A stretch of DNA of 64,000 bases from Acinetobacter wuhouensis. Its GTDB lineage: Bacteria; Pseudomonadota; Gammaproteobacteria; Pseudomonadales; Moraxellaceae. Position numbers and translations under genes: made by a program. Under the pieces are notes generated by a model. That model saw nothing but the letters and a program-made list of their open reading frames with translations. It ran no database searches and was not told the DNA's origin. Where the stretch lies: assembly GCF_001696605.3 (NCBI RefSeq), contig NZ_CP031716.1, positions 1,488,001 through 1,552,000 of the forward strand. Direction: 5' to 3'. Shown here piece after piece: positions 37,418-46,735 of the stretch (positions are counted from its first letter, which is position 1; each line of letters starts with the position of its first letter).

Positions 37418-38347
37418 TTATGCGATGGAATAGATATTTGCCTGAATCCAAATATTGCCACGGATATATTGTCCAATTTCAAAGCTTTTATAGGCATCAT
37501 CTTTGGTGGCAATACGAACCAGAATAGCAGGTTGGTTTTCTTCAAGAATTAAAGTGACATCGTAAAGGGCGTAGTCTTGTTGCATAAACTGCATTTGAGT
37601 TTTGCCGACCACTTTGCCTTGGAACCATGCTTCATCTTCTTGTCCAAGAGTTTCGCCGTAGAGGTAAGCCACCATTTTCGAAAAATCAACAGTGACAGGC
37701 GCTTTGTCATCTTCAGACTTTGGCTCCCAAGCATCTAATAGTTCTTGAAGATTCTCTGGTGCAACACCGTTATTTTGAGAAAGAATATCGTTGAGCGCAC
37801 GGTGGTGTTTGATTGATGCAGGATCATCGACAATGATTTGCTCGTGATCAGAAACTTTTTCAAGTTCGTATGCCCAAGCATTGAGTTGTACTTTATATTG
37901 CTGATTTTTATCATAGCGATGGCCATTGACACTATATAAGCTATCAAAAGCATACACGACACTGTTGCTACCCACTTTTAAACTGAGCACAGCTTGAGTA
38001 TTGGTTTTACAAGTGATAATACGGTCAATAGAAGCATTCAGTTGGTAAGGACTTTCAAAACTTGGAAATGCAGTTTTAACTGCTTTGGGCTTATTATTTT
38101 CAACATCAATCACTTGACAAAGCTGAATTGCAGAACCATTTGGACCTTGAATCAACCAAGTTGATTCGTCCATATCACATTCTTTTGAACATAAACCCAT
38201 GGGCATCACAGGTTCATTCAGCGCCAAACCTAACCACTTTGGAACTTCCAAGGTCGGGTCTTCTGTTAACAGATTCCAATGTTCAACGTGGCTGCCAAAA
38301 TTTTGATCTTCTATGATAATTGTTTCAGGGCTGTTTTGATTGTTCAT
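37418..38347 (-). CDS. Unrecognised 309-residue cytoplasmic protein
   Basis: A soluble acidic protein with no signal peptide or membrane segment. ATG 38347 (MNNQNSPETIIIEDQNFG) is the first good start; the frame continues upstream to a TTG at 38482, but with less protein-like sequence. Recognisable phrases are WLGLALNEPVMPMGLCSKEC, containing two cysteines that with LCQVIDV could bind a metal, and a C-terminal OB-like strand run (YIRGNIWIQANIYSIA). It stands alone and has its own terminator. I cannot name the family. Confidence 0.75.
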   Translation of the reverse strand: MNNQNSPETIIIEDQNFGSHVEHWNLLTEDPTLEVPKWLGLALNEPVMPMGLCSKECDMDESTWLIQGPNGSAIQLCQVIDVENNKPKAVKTAFPSFESPYQLNASIDRIITCKTNTQAVLSLKVGSNSVVYAFDSLYSVNGHRYDKNQQYKVQLNAWAYELEKVSDHEQIIVDDPASIKHHRALNDILSQNNGVAPENLQELLDAWEPKSEDDKAPVTVDFSKMVAYLYGETLGQEDEAWFQGKVVGKTQMQFMQQDYALYDVTLILEENQPAILVRIATKDDAYKSFEIGQYIRGNIWIQANIYSIA

Positions 38348-38616
38348 ATTCGCAATATTCAATGCTTCGCTTATGTTATTAAATCGAGGGTGATTGTCAT
38401 ATTTCAAGTCTGGAAATGTAAAATCATAAGAAAAACTTGCGATTAAATATAAATATGACTCAAACTTGTATAATTTGAGCAAAGTTAGAAATGATTATTT
38501 AGAATAAATACTATTCCTCTACAACCCATTGATATTAATTCAGTCGATTTCCGAAAAATTATCCGAGATAGAAAAGACAGTCTTAGGTGGTTTTGTTAGA
38601 ATCAATTTATGGATTT

Positions 38617-39102
38617 ATGTCGAGAGCTGTAGTGCTACCATTTAAACTTTGGGTCGATGCAGATGCATTACCTAAAATTCTACGTGATGTGATTATTCGA
38701 GCATCGGATCGTTATCAACTTGAAGTCACTTTTGTTGCCAATCAATCTGTCGGAATTACGCCTTCAGTACGAATCAATTCGATTCAAGTGATGCATGGCG
38801 CAGATCAAGCGGATAAAGAAATCATCGACCGTATGAAGGAAAATGATATTGTCATGACACAAGACATTCCTTTGGCAGCGCAAGTAATTGAAAAGGGTGG
38901 TGTGGCGATTCATCCACGGGGTGAGGTGTATACAACTGCCAATGTCAAAGCACGCTTACATTTACGTGATTTTATGGATACGCTACGTGGTGCTGGTGTA
39001 CAAACAGGGGGACCACCTCCTATTTCTGAACGTGATAAGCGTGAGTTTTCAAGTAGCTTGGATCAAACGATTCAAAAGCAAAAGCGTAAAACTGCTGTTT
39101 AA
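38617..39102 (+). CDS. YaiI/YqxD family (DUF188) protein
   Basis: A PIN-like, putative nuclease-fold protein of about 161 residues. It has the family N-terminal motif [20 protein letters not shown], the middle block [20 protein letters not shown], and the late [23 protein letters not shown] 38617 is used; a GTG at 38632 preceded by GAGAG is possible and would remove five residues. Biochemical function of the family is not established to my knowledge. It stands alone. Confidence 0.92.
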   Translation: MSRAVVLPFKLWVDADALPKILRDVIIRASDRYQLEVTFVANQSVGITPSVRINSIQVMHGADQADKEIIDRMKENDIVMTQDIPLAAQVIEKGGVAIHPRGEVYTTANVKARLHLRDFMDTLRGAGVQTGGPPPISERDKREFSSSLDQTIQKQKRKTAV

Positions 39103-39137
39103 TCCGCATCAATTTCAGTGTTGTTTCGACTGACCTT

Positions 39138-39161
39138 ATTCACATGCAGTGAATATTTTTT
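39138..39161 (+). terminator. Possible terminator after the YaiI gene
   Basis: A short 6-bp stem (ATTCAC / GTGAAT) with a 5-nt loop followed by A and six T. Confidence 0.45.
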
Positions 39162-39259
39162 GCATTAATCCTAATTAAAGCAGTATTGAATCTTAGAAAA
39201 ATTTTCAATGTGTTTTTCAATTTAATTTCATATCTAATATTTATTATGGAAAACAAGGC

Positions 39260-39305
39260 TTGTGAATATCTCACAAACTTTGAGTTGTCAGTGAATCACC
39301 GACAA
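39260..39305. promoter_or_regulatory. Two adjacent operator-like palindromes before the DMT gene
   Basis: TTGTGA-ATATC-TCACAA at 39260-39276 is a 17-bp dyad. Eight bp later TTGTCAGTGA-A-TCACCGACAA at 39285-39305 is a 21-bp dyad with one mismatched pair. The second ends 33 bp before the ATG, where a repressor would block transcription. The first resembles a CRP half-site pair but has a 5-bp rather than 6-bp spacer, so CRP is doubtful. Confidence 0.6.
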
Positions 39306-39338
39306 TCTATCTATTCGACAGACTGATTAGGAAACATT

Positions 39339-40247
39339 ATGCCCACCAAATCTAACCTTGTGATGACCTATATTTTATTGGTCTTCATCTGGGCGAGTAC
39401 ACCTTTAGCGATTGTCTGGAGTGTGTCTGATTTACATATGATGTGGGCATTGGTTTTACGATTCTTTATTGCCTTACCGCTTGCAGGTTTACTTTTACTG
39501 ATTCTTCAAGTAAAGCTTCCCCTTAATAAAATTGCGCTACACAGTTATTTAGCAGGTTCTTTTAGTTTTATTGGTTCGCAAATATTTACTTATGCAGCAA
39601 CCAGTTATTTGAGTTCAGGCATGATCGCATTGATGTTTGGACTCGCACCAATCATGGCGGGTTTGATTGGTCGTTTTGGTTTTGGTCAACGATTATTGGG
39701 CATTCAATGGTTGGGAATGCTCGTTGCAGTATGTGGTTTAGCGATTATTTGTACCAGTAGTGGTGCAAGTCAGCATGTACATCCGATTGGGATTGCACTG
39801 ATGTTGATGAGTGTGTTTACTTACGCACTGTCGATCTTTTGGGTGAAAAAAGTTAATGCAGACGTTGTCCCAATGGCTCAGGCAACGGGTTCTATTCTCG
39901 TTTCAACACTGTTTGCAATTTGTATTATCCCTTTTATTTGGCAACATATGCCTACCCATATTCCCAATACAAAATCATTGTTAGCATTGATGTATACGGT
40001 GTTTATGGCATCTTTATTGGCAATGTTCTGCTATTTCAAATTGGTACAAAATATTAAAGCAACGACACTATCACTGACCACAGTGATGACTCCGATGATT
40101 GCGATGTTTTTAGGAGCAATGTTAAATAATGAAAAACCGACTGTATCGGTATTTTTCGGTGCTGCGGTTTTAATCTTTGGTTTAATTTTATATTTCTATA
40201 AAGACTTTAAAGCTTCTAGAACGCTTGAGCATAAAATGAAAAGTTAA
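39339..40247 (+). CDS. EamA-family (DMT) transporter
   Basis: A 302-residue inner-membrane protein with ten hydrophobic helices arranged as two EamA repeats (first IWASTPLAIVWSV, second FTYALSIFWVKKVNADVVPM). Members export amino acids, metabolites or drugs. The stretch MIALMFGLAPIMAGLIGRFG and the closing TVMTPMIAMFLGAMLNNEKP are typical. The two palindromes upstream suggest repressor control. The substrate is unknown. Confidence 0.93.
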   Translation: MPTKSNLVMTYILLVFIWASTPLAIVWSVSDLHMMWALVLRFFIALPLAGLLLLILQVKLPLNKIALHSYLAGSFSFIGSQIFTYAATSYLSSGMIALMFGLAPIMAGLIGRFGFGQRLLGIQWLGMLVAVCGLAIICTSSGASQHVHPIGIALMLMSVFTYALSIFWVKKVNADVVPMAQATGSILVSTLFAICIIPFIWQHMPTHIPNTKSLLALMYTVFMASLLAMFCYFKLVQNIKATTLSLTTVMTPMIAMFLGAMLNNEKPTVSVFFGAAVLIFGLILYFYKDFKASRTLEHKMKS

Positions 40248-40673
40248 TGATTCAATCAAAATAAAAGAATTGATCGACTGACTGATTATTAACAGATGTT
40301 ACGCATTTAAACTACGTCTAAAACTGAGAGTGCTCAAAATTTTTACTATTTAACAATATTCTTGAGTTAGCACAGCCTCATTTGCCTTGCAAAGTTTGAA
40401 TTACTTTGTGCAGGCGTTTGTCACTTTGAAGGATCAAAGTAACCAAAATCCTTTGTTGGATATGAGAAGTGAGGCTTCGCAAGATCTCCTGTCTTCGGAG
40501 TATACTTCTCATGTCCAACGGCGACATCCCTGTCGCCTAACGCGATAGCACCACTGATTTGAAATCACAGCCCCTAGTAATTTTGTAATAATCATTGATG
40601 GTAATCAGCCCTCATACATTAAAAATGTAGAAGCGTCCCATAATGTACTCTCTGAGTAACATCAGTTATTTAG
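40248..40673. other. 426-bp gap holding a palindromic repeat element
   Basis: This gap between convergent genes contains no ORF I trust. Most of it (about 40375-40540) is the repeat element listed separately; the rest is ordinary AT-rich spacer. Confidence 0.7.
40423..40537. repeat. Palindromic intergenic repeat element with three stem-loops
   Basis: Three stacked structures: ACTTTG / CAAAGT at 40423-40440; a long inverted repeat with 15 of 16 positions pairing (GTTGGATATGAGAAGT at 40455-40470 and ACTTCTCATGTCCAAC at 40504-40519); and a perfect 7-bp hairpin GGCGACA-TCCC-TGTCGCC at 40520-40537. The composition is GC-richer than the surroundings. It looks like a dispersed repeat rather than a gene remnant. 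Confidence 0.7.
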
Positions 40674-41702
40674 TTATGAAGCTGTTTCAGGGTATTCAAC
40701 TTCTTCGCCTTTGTTATAGCTTGCAAAACGCGGTTGATCTCTTTTAAACACTGGTGCAGTCGATTCCCAAGGCCATTTTCCAAAATGTGTTTGGCGATAG
40801 CGGGCAAATGCGGTGTTGAGTTCTTCATCAGAATTCAGTACGAATGGTCCACGCATTGCGACAGGTGCGCCAATCGGTTCACCTTCCAGCCACATGATTC
40901 GTCCAATTTCTGCGCCATTTTTTAGATGAATATCCACATCTGATTTCAACTCAACCAAGTGTTTAAATGGAATCGTTTCACCTTCAATCTCTAAAGTCGG
41001 TCCATTATAAAAATAGCAAAAGCGGTTGGATGTCGCTGTAGTCGCAGGAATTGTCAGTTCAGCATGTGGATCAAGCTGAATCATGAAAATATTTACTTTA
41101 TTTTCTTTGGCATGTGCCCAAGAGTTTTTTGGGCGTTCTAAAGCTTGTTGGGATTTAAACTCACCAGATACCACACGAATATCTGTCTTTACACCTTGTG
41201 CATCTGTTTCGATGACATGCGGAATATGTTCACGCCACATCATTTTATACGCTGGATCTTCGGTTTTCTCTTGCGGAGATGAGTTGAACCAAATTTGAAA
41301 TAATTCAAAAGGATTTTCTTTATCTGTATGTAAAAGTGGGAACATTTCACAGTGCTCAATACCATTTCCTGTACTCAGCCATTGCACATCGCCTGCACCA
41401 TAACGACCACTATTGCCTAAAGAATCAAAATGATCAACATAGCCACTTTCAACAAAGGTAATGGTTTCAAAACCTGTATGCGGGTGTTCTGGAAAACCTG
41501 GCACTCCAGTTTCGCTATAGTACATACGATAAGGTTTTTCATCGGTTGGTGGCGTGACAGGTTGCATTTGCTCATTGCCTATAGGGAAATGGTCAATATG
41601 ATGCGCTGTAAAAAGGAACGGATCTTTCAAATCTAGTCGAAATTCGATGGGTTGAATTGCATAAATGATTTCGTGATTGCTTATTTTTTCTTGTTCTGAC
41701 AT
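40674..41702 (-). CDS. Pirin-family protein
   Basis: A bicupin protein of 342 residues, somewhat longer than the usual 230-300. The iron-binding and quercetinase-type motifs are clear: PEHPHTGFETITFVESGYVD with two histidines and a glutamate, GDVQWLSTGNGIEHCEMF with His and Glu, and a C-terminal block (VAMRGPFVLNSDEELNTAFA). Pirins bind iron and can act as quercetin dioxygenase or redox cofactor; which applies here is unknown. It stands alone. Confidence 0.93.
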   Translation of the reverse strand: MSEQEKISNHEIIYAIQPIEFRLDLKDPFLFTAHHIDHFPIGNEQMQPVTPPTDEKPYRMYYSETGVPGFPEHPHTGFETITFVESGYVDHFDSLGNSGRYGAGDVQWLSTGNGIEHCEMFPLLHTDKENPFELFQIWFNSSPQEKTEDPAYKMMWREHIPHVIETDAQGVKTDIRVVSGEFKSQQALERPKNSWAHAKENKVNIFMIQLDPHAELTIPATTATSNRFCYFYNGPTLEIEGETIPFKHLVELKSDVDIHLKNGAEIGRIMWLEGEPIGAPVAMRGPFVLNSDEELNTAFARYRQTHFGKWPWESTAPVFKRDQPRFASYNKGEEVEYPETAS

Positions 41703-42032
41703 GGATGTTATTCCTTCATTTATCGTGGATCATGTCAATCAAGTATAACGATGATTAGGTTAAATAGTTGATGAAATCATGTATCGAATTGAGAACAATC
41801 TGTTCTAAAAATGCATTTAATCAGCATATCGTTCAAATCAAATACAGGGTTTTAATTGAAAATTCATTGAATATTAAAATCATATTCATGCATTGAGTTA
41901 TATATTAATTCTAGATAATAAATTTAAAATTTATGATAAATAAAAAACTCATAATGTTTAAATAATTTTGAATAAAGAAACATCATTAAATAACTTAGGA
42001 TGAAGATAATATTATTTATCGCGTGAATAGAG
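41703..42032. other. 330-bp AT-rich intergenic region
   Basis: The gap lies between divergent pirin and monooxygenase genes and must contain both promoters. I see no ORF, hairpin or repeat of note. Confidence 0.6.
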
Positions 42033-43436
42033 ATGACTAAAAAGATTAGTTTTAATGCCTTTGAAATGAATTGTATAGCACATCAATCTCCTGGTTTATG
42101 GCGACATCCTGCCGATCGTTCAACAGAATACAAAGATATTGAATATTGGACAGATCTTGCCAAGATTTTAGAAAAAGGGTTGTTTGATGGTATTTTTATT
42201 GCGGATGTACTTGGAATTTATGATGTCTATCATCATAGTGCTGAACATGCGCTAACAGGTGCTGTACAAGTACCTGTCAATGATCCTTTGCAAATTGTCC
42301 CTGCGATGGCAGCCGTCACTAAGCATCTAGGTTTCGGGGTGACGACATCGATTTCTTTTGAACATCCTTATCCTTTTGCTCGTCGAATCAGTACTTTGGA
42401 TCATTTGACTAAAGGGCGAGTCGGTTGGAATATTGTCACGTCTTATTTGGAAAGTGGTTCAAAGAATCTGGGTTTAAAAACGCAACTCAATCATGATGAT
42501 CGCTATGATATTGCTGATGAATACTTAGAAGTTTTATATAAATTATGGGAAGGTTCTTGGGAAAATGATGCAGTTTTAAGAGATAAACAAGCAGGCATAT
42601 TTGCAGATCATAGTAAGGTTCATCCTATTGAACATGAAGGAAAATATTTTAAGGTTCCAGGTATTCATATTTGTGAGCCTTCACCTCAACGGACTCCAGT
42701 ATTGTATCAAGCAGGAGCTTCATCTCGTGGGCAGCAGTTCGCCAGTCAAAATGCTGAATGTATCTTTATTGCGCCTCCTTCAAAAATCGCTGCGAAGAAA
42801 GTGGTTCAGAGTATTCGACAAAAATTGCGTGAAGAAGGACGTGATCCATATTCTGTTAAAATTTATACCTTATTATCTATTGTGACGGATGAAACAGATC
42901 AGAAAGCACAAGAAAAGTTCAAAGAATATCAATCTTATGGGAGTTATGATGGCGCATTGACTCTGGTTTCGGGATGGTCAGGTGTGGATTTTTCACAGTA
43001 CCAACCGCATGATCAAGTTGAATATATTAAAACCAATGCGATTCAATCGATGTTAGATGCTTATGTCAATGCAGACCCTAATCGGGTGTGGACGATTGAA
43101 GAAATCGCACATTGGAATAGTGTTGGAGGTAATGGTCCGGTATTGGTTGGTTCAGCCTCGACGGTTGCAGATGAATTGCAACATTGGGTGGATGATACCG
43201 ATGTCGATGGTTTTAATTTAGCTTATATACTTGCACATCAAAGTTTTATCGATGTGGTTGAGCATATTGTACCTGAGCTACAACGCCGTGGTGTTTATCA
43301 AACTGCGTATCGTGAGGGAACTTTGCGAGAGAAGTTGTTTGGTGCAGGGGCGCATTTACCTGAGCATCATCGTGGTGCACAGTTCCGCCATTCTCATGAT
43401 AAGGAGAACTCAGGAAAATTTTCTGAAGCCAGTTAG
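42033..43436 (+). CDS. LLM-class flavin-dependent monooxygenase, NtaA/DszA type
   Basis: A reduced-flavin-dependent oxygenase of 467 residues in the NtaA/SnaA/DszA branch of the bacterial luciferase superfamily. Signatures are FEMNCIAHQSPGLWRHPADR at the N-terminus, LEKGLFDGIFIADVLGIYD, RISTLDHLTKGRVGWNIVTS and YQAGASSRGQQFASQNAECI. Such enzymes cleave sulfones or chelators and need a flavin reductase, which is not in view. It sits before two DszC/SfnB-like genes, so a role in using organic sulphur is likely. Confidence 0.93.
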   Translation: MTKKISFNAFEMNCIAHQSPGLWRHPADRSTEYKDIEYWTDLAKILEKGLFDGIFIADVLGIYDVYHHSAEHALTGAVQVPVNDPLQIVPAMAAVTKHLGFGVTTSISFEHPYPFARRISTLDHLTKGRVGWNIVTSYLESGSKNLGLKTQLNHDDRYDIADEYLEVLYKLWEGSWENDAVLRDKQAGIFADHSKVHPIEHEGKYFKVPGIHICEPSPQRTPVLYQAGASSRGQQFASQNAECIFIAPPSKIAAKKVVQSIRQKLREEGRDPYSVKIYTLLSIVTDETDQKAQEKFKEYQSYGSYDGALTLVSGWSGVDFSQYQPHDQVEYIKTNAIQSMLDAYVNADPNRVWTIEEIAHWNSVGGNGPVLVGSASTVADELQHWVDDTDVDGFNLAYILAHQSFIDVVEHIVPELQRRGVYQTAYREGTLREKLFGAGAHLPEHHRGAQFRHSHDKENSGKFSEAS

Positions 43437-43471
43437 TTATATAGCGTTTTATATAGAATTTTCTGTTTAAT

Positions 43472-43687
43472 AGACCTCTTGCGAAAGTGATTTCCAAAGT
43501 GAATGAGCCAAAAATGGAGGTTCCCTCTCCTGGCAGGAGAGGGTTAGGGAGAGGTTCTCTTTAAAAAATCCCCTCATCCTCTTGCGGAGTTACCTCCTCA
43601 TCCCAAAGGGAGAAGGAACTCCTGATACTTTTTAGATTAATATTTGGATTTAATGTTTGCTTGTTTTTTGATTTACGCAAGAGGTCT
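43472..43687. mobile_element. 216-bp MITE with terminal inverted repeats and AAT duplication
   Basis: The ends form inverted repeats: AGACCTCTTGCG-AA at the left and TT-CGCAAGAGGTCT at the right, with one mismatch. They are flanked by AAT direct repeats at 43469-43471 and 43688-43690, consistent with a 3-bp target duplication. It has no transposase. The interior holds a perfect hairpin CCCTCTCCT-GGC-AGGAGAGGG at 43523-43543 and CCCTC-rich palindromic sequence related to the repeat at 52138-52277. It would be moved in trans by an IS with matching ends. Confidence 0.78.
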
Positions 43688-43771
43688 AATATATAAAGTT
43701 ATTTAAGATTTAACCATTTTAATGATTATTTAAATCGTCTTATTCAGAATGATTGTGTCTAAAATATATTA

Positions 43772-43805
43772 AAAGCCTAAATAAACATTGTTTTATTTAG
43801 GCTTT
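43772..43805 (+). terminator. Terminator-like hairpin before the SfnB-like gene
   Basis: A perfect 13-bp stem (AAGCCTAAATAAA / TTTATTTAGGCTT) with a T-rich tail. It would end transcription from the monooxygenase gene. Confidence 0.75.
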
Positions 43806-43943
43806 ATTTGTTTTTTATGAATTATCATTTTTTGTGATAAATTTATAAATTCAGCCTGAATAATAAAAGCATTTATTTGTATAAATATAATCAAAAAATA
43901 GTGCTAGTTTAAATTCATACCTATTTAAAAAAGAGTATTTGTA

Positions 43944-45194
43944 ATGACTGATTTAAATCAAAATAATTTTTCTTCTCAGACGGCTGTACCTTTACAATTT
44001 TTCGAATTGAATCATGATGCGCATGTGATTCAATCTGATGAAGAAGCTATTCAAGTGGCACAGAATTTAGCCAAAGAATTTGCCAAAGAAGCATCTCAAC
44101 GTGACCATGAACGTCGTTTACCACTTGAAGAAATTCAACAATATTCACAAAGTGGCTTGTGGGGCATTAACATTCCTAAAGCATTTGGTGGCGCAGGGGT
44201 AAAATATCGCACTTTGGCAGAAGTGGTTAAAACCATTTCAAGTGTAGATCCATCATTGGGGCAAATTGCACAAAACCATTGGGCGTTCATTGAACATTTA
44301 CGTTTAGATGCAAGCCCAGAACAACAACAATTTTTCTTCTCAGAAATTTTAAAAGGTCGTCGCCTAGGGAATGCATTCTCAGAAAAAGGCAGTAAAACCG
44401 TTGGGGATTTAGAAACCAAGATCCATAAAACGGCACAAGGTTATGAAATTAATGGTCAAAAATTCTTTGCAACCGGTGCATTGTTGGCACATTGGGTTCC
44501 TGTCGTTGCAGTGAATGAGCAAGGTTTACCTGTAGTTGCATTGACACCACGTACAACCAATGGGCTTGAAATTGTCAATGATTGGTCTGGTTTCGGTCAG
44601 CGTACTACAGCAAGTGGTACCGTGTTGTTAAAACAAGTCCAAGTTGATGAAAAATATATTGTTCCAATTCATCAAGCTTTTGAGCGACCAACTGCGGCAG
44701 GTGCAATTTCACAATTTATTCAAGCTGCTGTGGATGCGGGGATTGCACGTGGTGCGATTGAAGAAACCATTCAATATGTCCGTTTGCACTCACGTCCTTG
44801 GATTGATTCAGGTTTAGAGAAAGCAACGGATGATCCTTATACCATTGCTAATATTGGTGAGTTAAAAATTAAATTACGTGCAGCAGAAGCGGTGCTCGAC
44901 TTAGCAGGTGATGCGATTGATCGTGTAATTGCAAATCCAACTGAAGAAACGGCGAATGAAGCGGCACTATTGACTGCTGAAGCAAAGGTTTTGACCACTG
45001 AAATTGCATTACTTGCATCAAATAAACTGTTTGAATTATCAGGGACGCGTTCAACTTTATCCGAGCTGAATTTAGATCGTCATTGGCGTAATGCGCGCAC
45101 CCATACTTTACATGATCCTGTGCGTTGGAAATTCAACTTGGTGGGTAATTATTATTTAAATAACGTTCATTTGCCACGTCATGCGTGGAGCTAA
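43944..45194 (+). CDS. SfnB/DszC-like acyl-CoA dehydrogenase-fold monooxygenase
   Basis: A 416-residue protein of the acyl-CoA dehydrogenase fold in the branch used for sulphur acquisition. Visible are the N-terminal helical domain (GLWGINIPKAFGGAGVKYRT), the beta-domain stretch QGYEINGQKFFATGALLAHW, and the C-terminal helices with IALLASNKLFELSGTRST and the arginine-rich LDRHWRNARTHTLHDPVRWK typical of the DszC/SfnB group. It probably uses reduced flavin and oxygen rather than acyl-CoA. It is followed 36 nt later by a paralogue. Confidence 0.9.
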   Translation: MTDLNQNNFSSQTAVPLQFFELNHDAHVIQSDEEAIQVAQNLAKEFAKEASQRDHERRLPLEEIQQYSQSGLWGINIPKAFGGAGVKYRTLAEVVKTISSVDPSLGQIAQNHWAFIEHLRLDASPEQQQFFFSEILKGRRLGNAFSEKGSKTVGDLETKIHKTAQGYEINGQKFFATGALLAHWVPVVAVNEQGLPVVALTPRTTNGLEIVNDWSGFGQRTTASGTVLLKQVQVDEKYIVPIHQAFERPTAAGAISQFIQAAVDAGIARGAIEETIQYVRLHSRPWIDSGLEKATDDPYTIANIGELKIKLRAAEAVLDLAGDAIDRVIANPTEETANEAALLTAEAKVLTTEIALLASNKLFELSGTRSTLSELNLDRHWRNARTHTLHDPVRWKFNLVGNYYLNNVHLPRHAWS

Positions 45195-45230
45195 GAAGAA
45201 TAATAAATAATTAAAAAGAGGAGTTTTAAA

Positions 45231-46487
45231 ATGGGTAATTTAGATATTCAGAATCGCTTTTTAGAAGATTTATCAGTCTCTGCGGATTATGAAAAAGTTG
45301 CTGCGAAGTATCGTCCAATTTTTGAAAAAATTGCAGAGGGTGTCGTAGAGCGTGAAAAAAATCGAATCTTGCCTTATGAGCAAATCAATTTGCTTAAGCA
45401 AGCAGGATTTGGCGCGTTACGTGTACCTGTGAAGTTTGGAGGTGATGGTGTTTCTATCCCTCAATTATTTCAATTATTGATTGAGCTTGCTAAGGCAGAT
45501 TCAAATATTGTTCAGGCTTTGCGTGGGCATTTTGCATTCGTTGAAGATCGTTTAAATGCGCATAAATTTGAAAGCCAAGAACTGTGGTTCAAGCGCTTTG
45601 TTCAAGGTGACTTAGCAGGCAATGCGTGGACTGAAATTGGTCAGGTGAAAATCGGTGATGTTATTACCCGTGTGACGCAAAAGGGCAATCAACTCTTGGT
45701 GAATGGTAAAAAATATTATTCAACAGGGACAATCTTTGCCGATTGGGTGGATTTATTCGCCTATGATGAAACGACTGATCAGCATGTGATTGCTGCGATT
45801 TCACGTCATGCTTCAGGCGTGGAAGTTCTAGATGATTGGGATGGTTTTGGTCAAAGAACCACGGGCAGTGGCACATTAACATTGAACGATGTTGCTATCG
45901 AACGTGATCATATTTTACCTTTTGATCAGCGTTTTAAATATCAAACTGCATTTTACCAAGTGTTTCATTTAGCAACATTGGCGGGTATTGCACATGCAGC
46001 CGTTGCAACATTTGTGCATGAAGTGCAAAAGCGTGACCGTATTTTCAGTCATGGTAATGCTGATTTGGTACGTAATGATCCACAAATTTTACAAGTGATT
46101 GGTAAGGCATCTTCACAGGCTTATGCAAGTGAAAGTATTACTATCCGTACAGCTGAAGCGCTGCAACGTGCTTATATTAGCCACTTTGGTGAGTCTGAAG
46201 TTAAAAATATTCAAGCCAATAATGATGCGGAGCTTGAGTCTTCTCAAGGGCAGGTGGTTATTTCTGAATTGGTATTGGATTTGACTAGTCAATTGTTTAA
46301 TTCATTGGGTGCTTCGGCAAGTACAACAGCAAAACAGCTTGATCGCTTTTGGCGTAATGCACGAGTAGTTTCTTCGCATAATCCGCTTATTTATAAAGAG
46401 AAAGTTATTGGTGATTGGGAAGTCAATCGTGAACCTTTACCTTTTGTTTGGCAAATTGGGGCAAGCCCTAAAGTGGGTGCAGCTTGA
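45231..46487 (+). CDS. Second DszC-like acyl-CoA dehydrogenase-fold monooxygenase
   Basis: A 418-residue paralogue of the preceding protein, with the same architecture: LLKQAGFGALRVPVKFGGDG, NQLLVNGKKYYSTGTIFADW, GFGQRTTGSGTLTLNDVAIE and the C-terminal LDRFWRNARVVSSHNPLIYK. AGAGGAG lies before the ATG. The pair plus the LLM enzyme would form a small organosulphur oxidation set. The exact substrate is unknown. Confidence 0.9.
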   Translation: MGNLDIQNRFLEDLSVSADYEKVAAKYRPIFEKIAEGVVEREKNRILPYEQINLLKQAGFGALRVPVKFGGDGVSIPQLFQLLIELAKADSNIVQALRGHFAFVEDRLNAHKFESQELWFKRFVQGDLAGNAWTEIGQVKIGDVITRVTQKGNQLLVNGKKYYSTGTIFADWVDLFAYDETTDQHVIAAISRHASGVEVLDDWDGFGQRTTGSGTLTLNDVAIERDHILPFDQRFKYQTAFYQVFHLATLAGIAHAAVATFVHEVQKRDRIFSHGNADLVRNDPQILQVIGKASSQAYASESITIRTAEALQRAYISHFGESEVKNIQANNDAELESSQGQVVISELVLDLTSQLFNSLGASASTTAKQLDRFWRNARVVSSHNPLIYKEKVIGDWEVNREPLPFVWQIGASPKVGAA

Positions 46488-46576
46488 TTTTGGATTGAGA
46501 TAGATTTTTTAAGAAAATTGATAGCTATTAAATGAAAGTAACTGTATTCATCCAAACATTATTTCACTGAAAGTTA

Positions 46577-46606
46577 CAAAAACTTGCTTCGGCAAGTTTT
46601 TGTTTT
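46577..46606 (+). terminator. Terminator of the sulphur monooxygenase pair
   Basis: AAAAACTTGC, TTCG tetraloop, GCAAGTTTTT followed by more T, 90 bp after the stop. Confidence 0.9.
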
Positions 46607-46735
46607 CTATGCAAATGAATTTAATTTTTAATTAATGTACTCATGAGTATATAAATTGGCACATTTTGTACTATGAGCTTAAAACAAAGTTAGAGTAGAT
46701 TAGGATGGTGAAAACAAAAAATTAAAGAGGACAGT

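Larger units (their letters stand above)
43437..43943. other. 507-bp gap containing a MITE and a terminator
   Basis: No gene is seen here. The gap is filled mainly by the 216-bp element at 43472-43687 and the terminator at 43772-43805; the last 140 bp are AT-rich and should hold the promoter of the gene at 43944. Confidence 0.75.

Noticed and set aside
39260..39276. CRP-binding site
   Set aside because: TGTGA and TCACA are present, but the spacer is 5 bp instead of 6, so I only call it an operator-like dyad.
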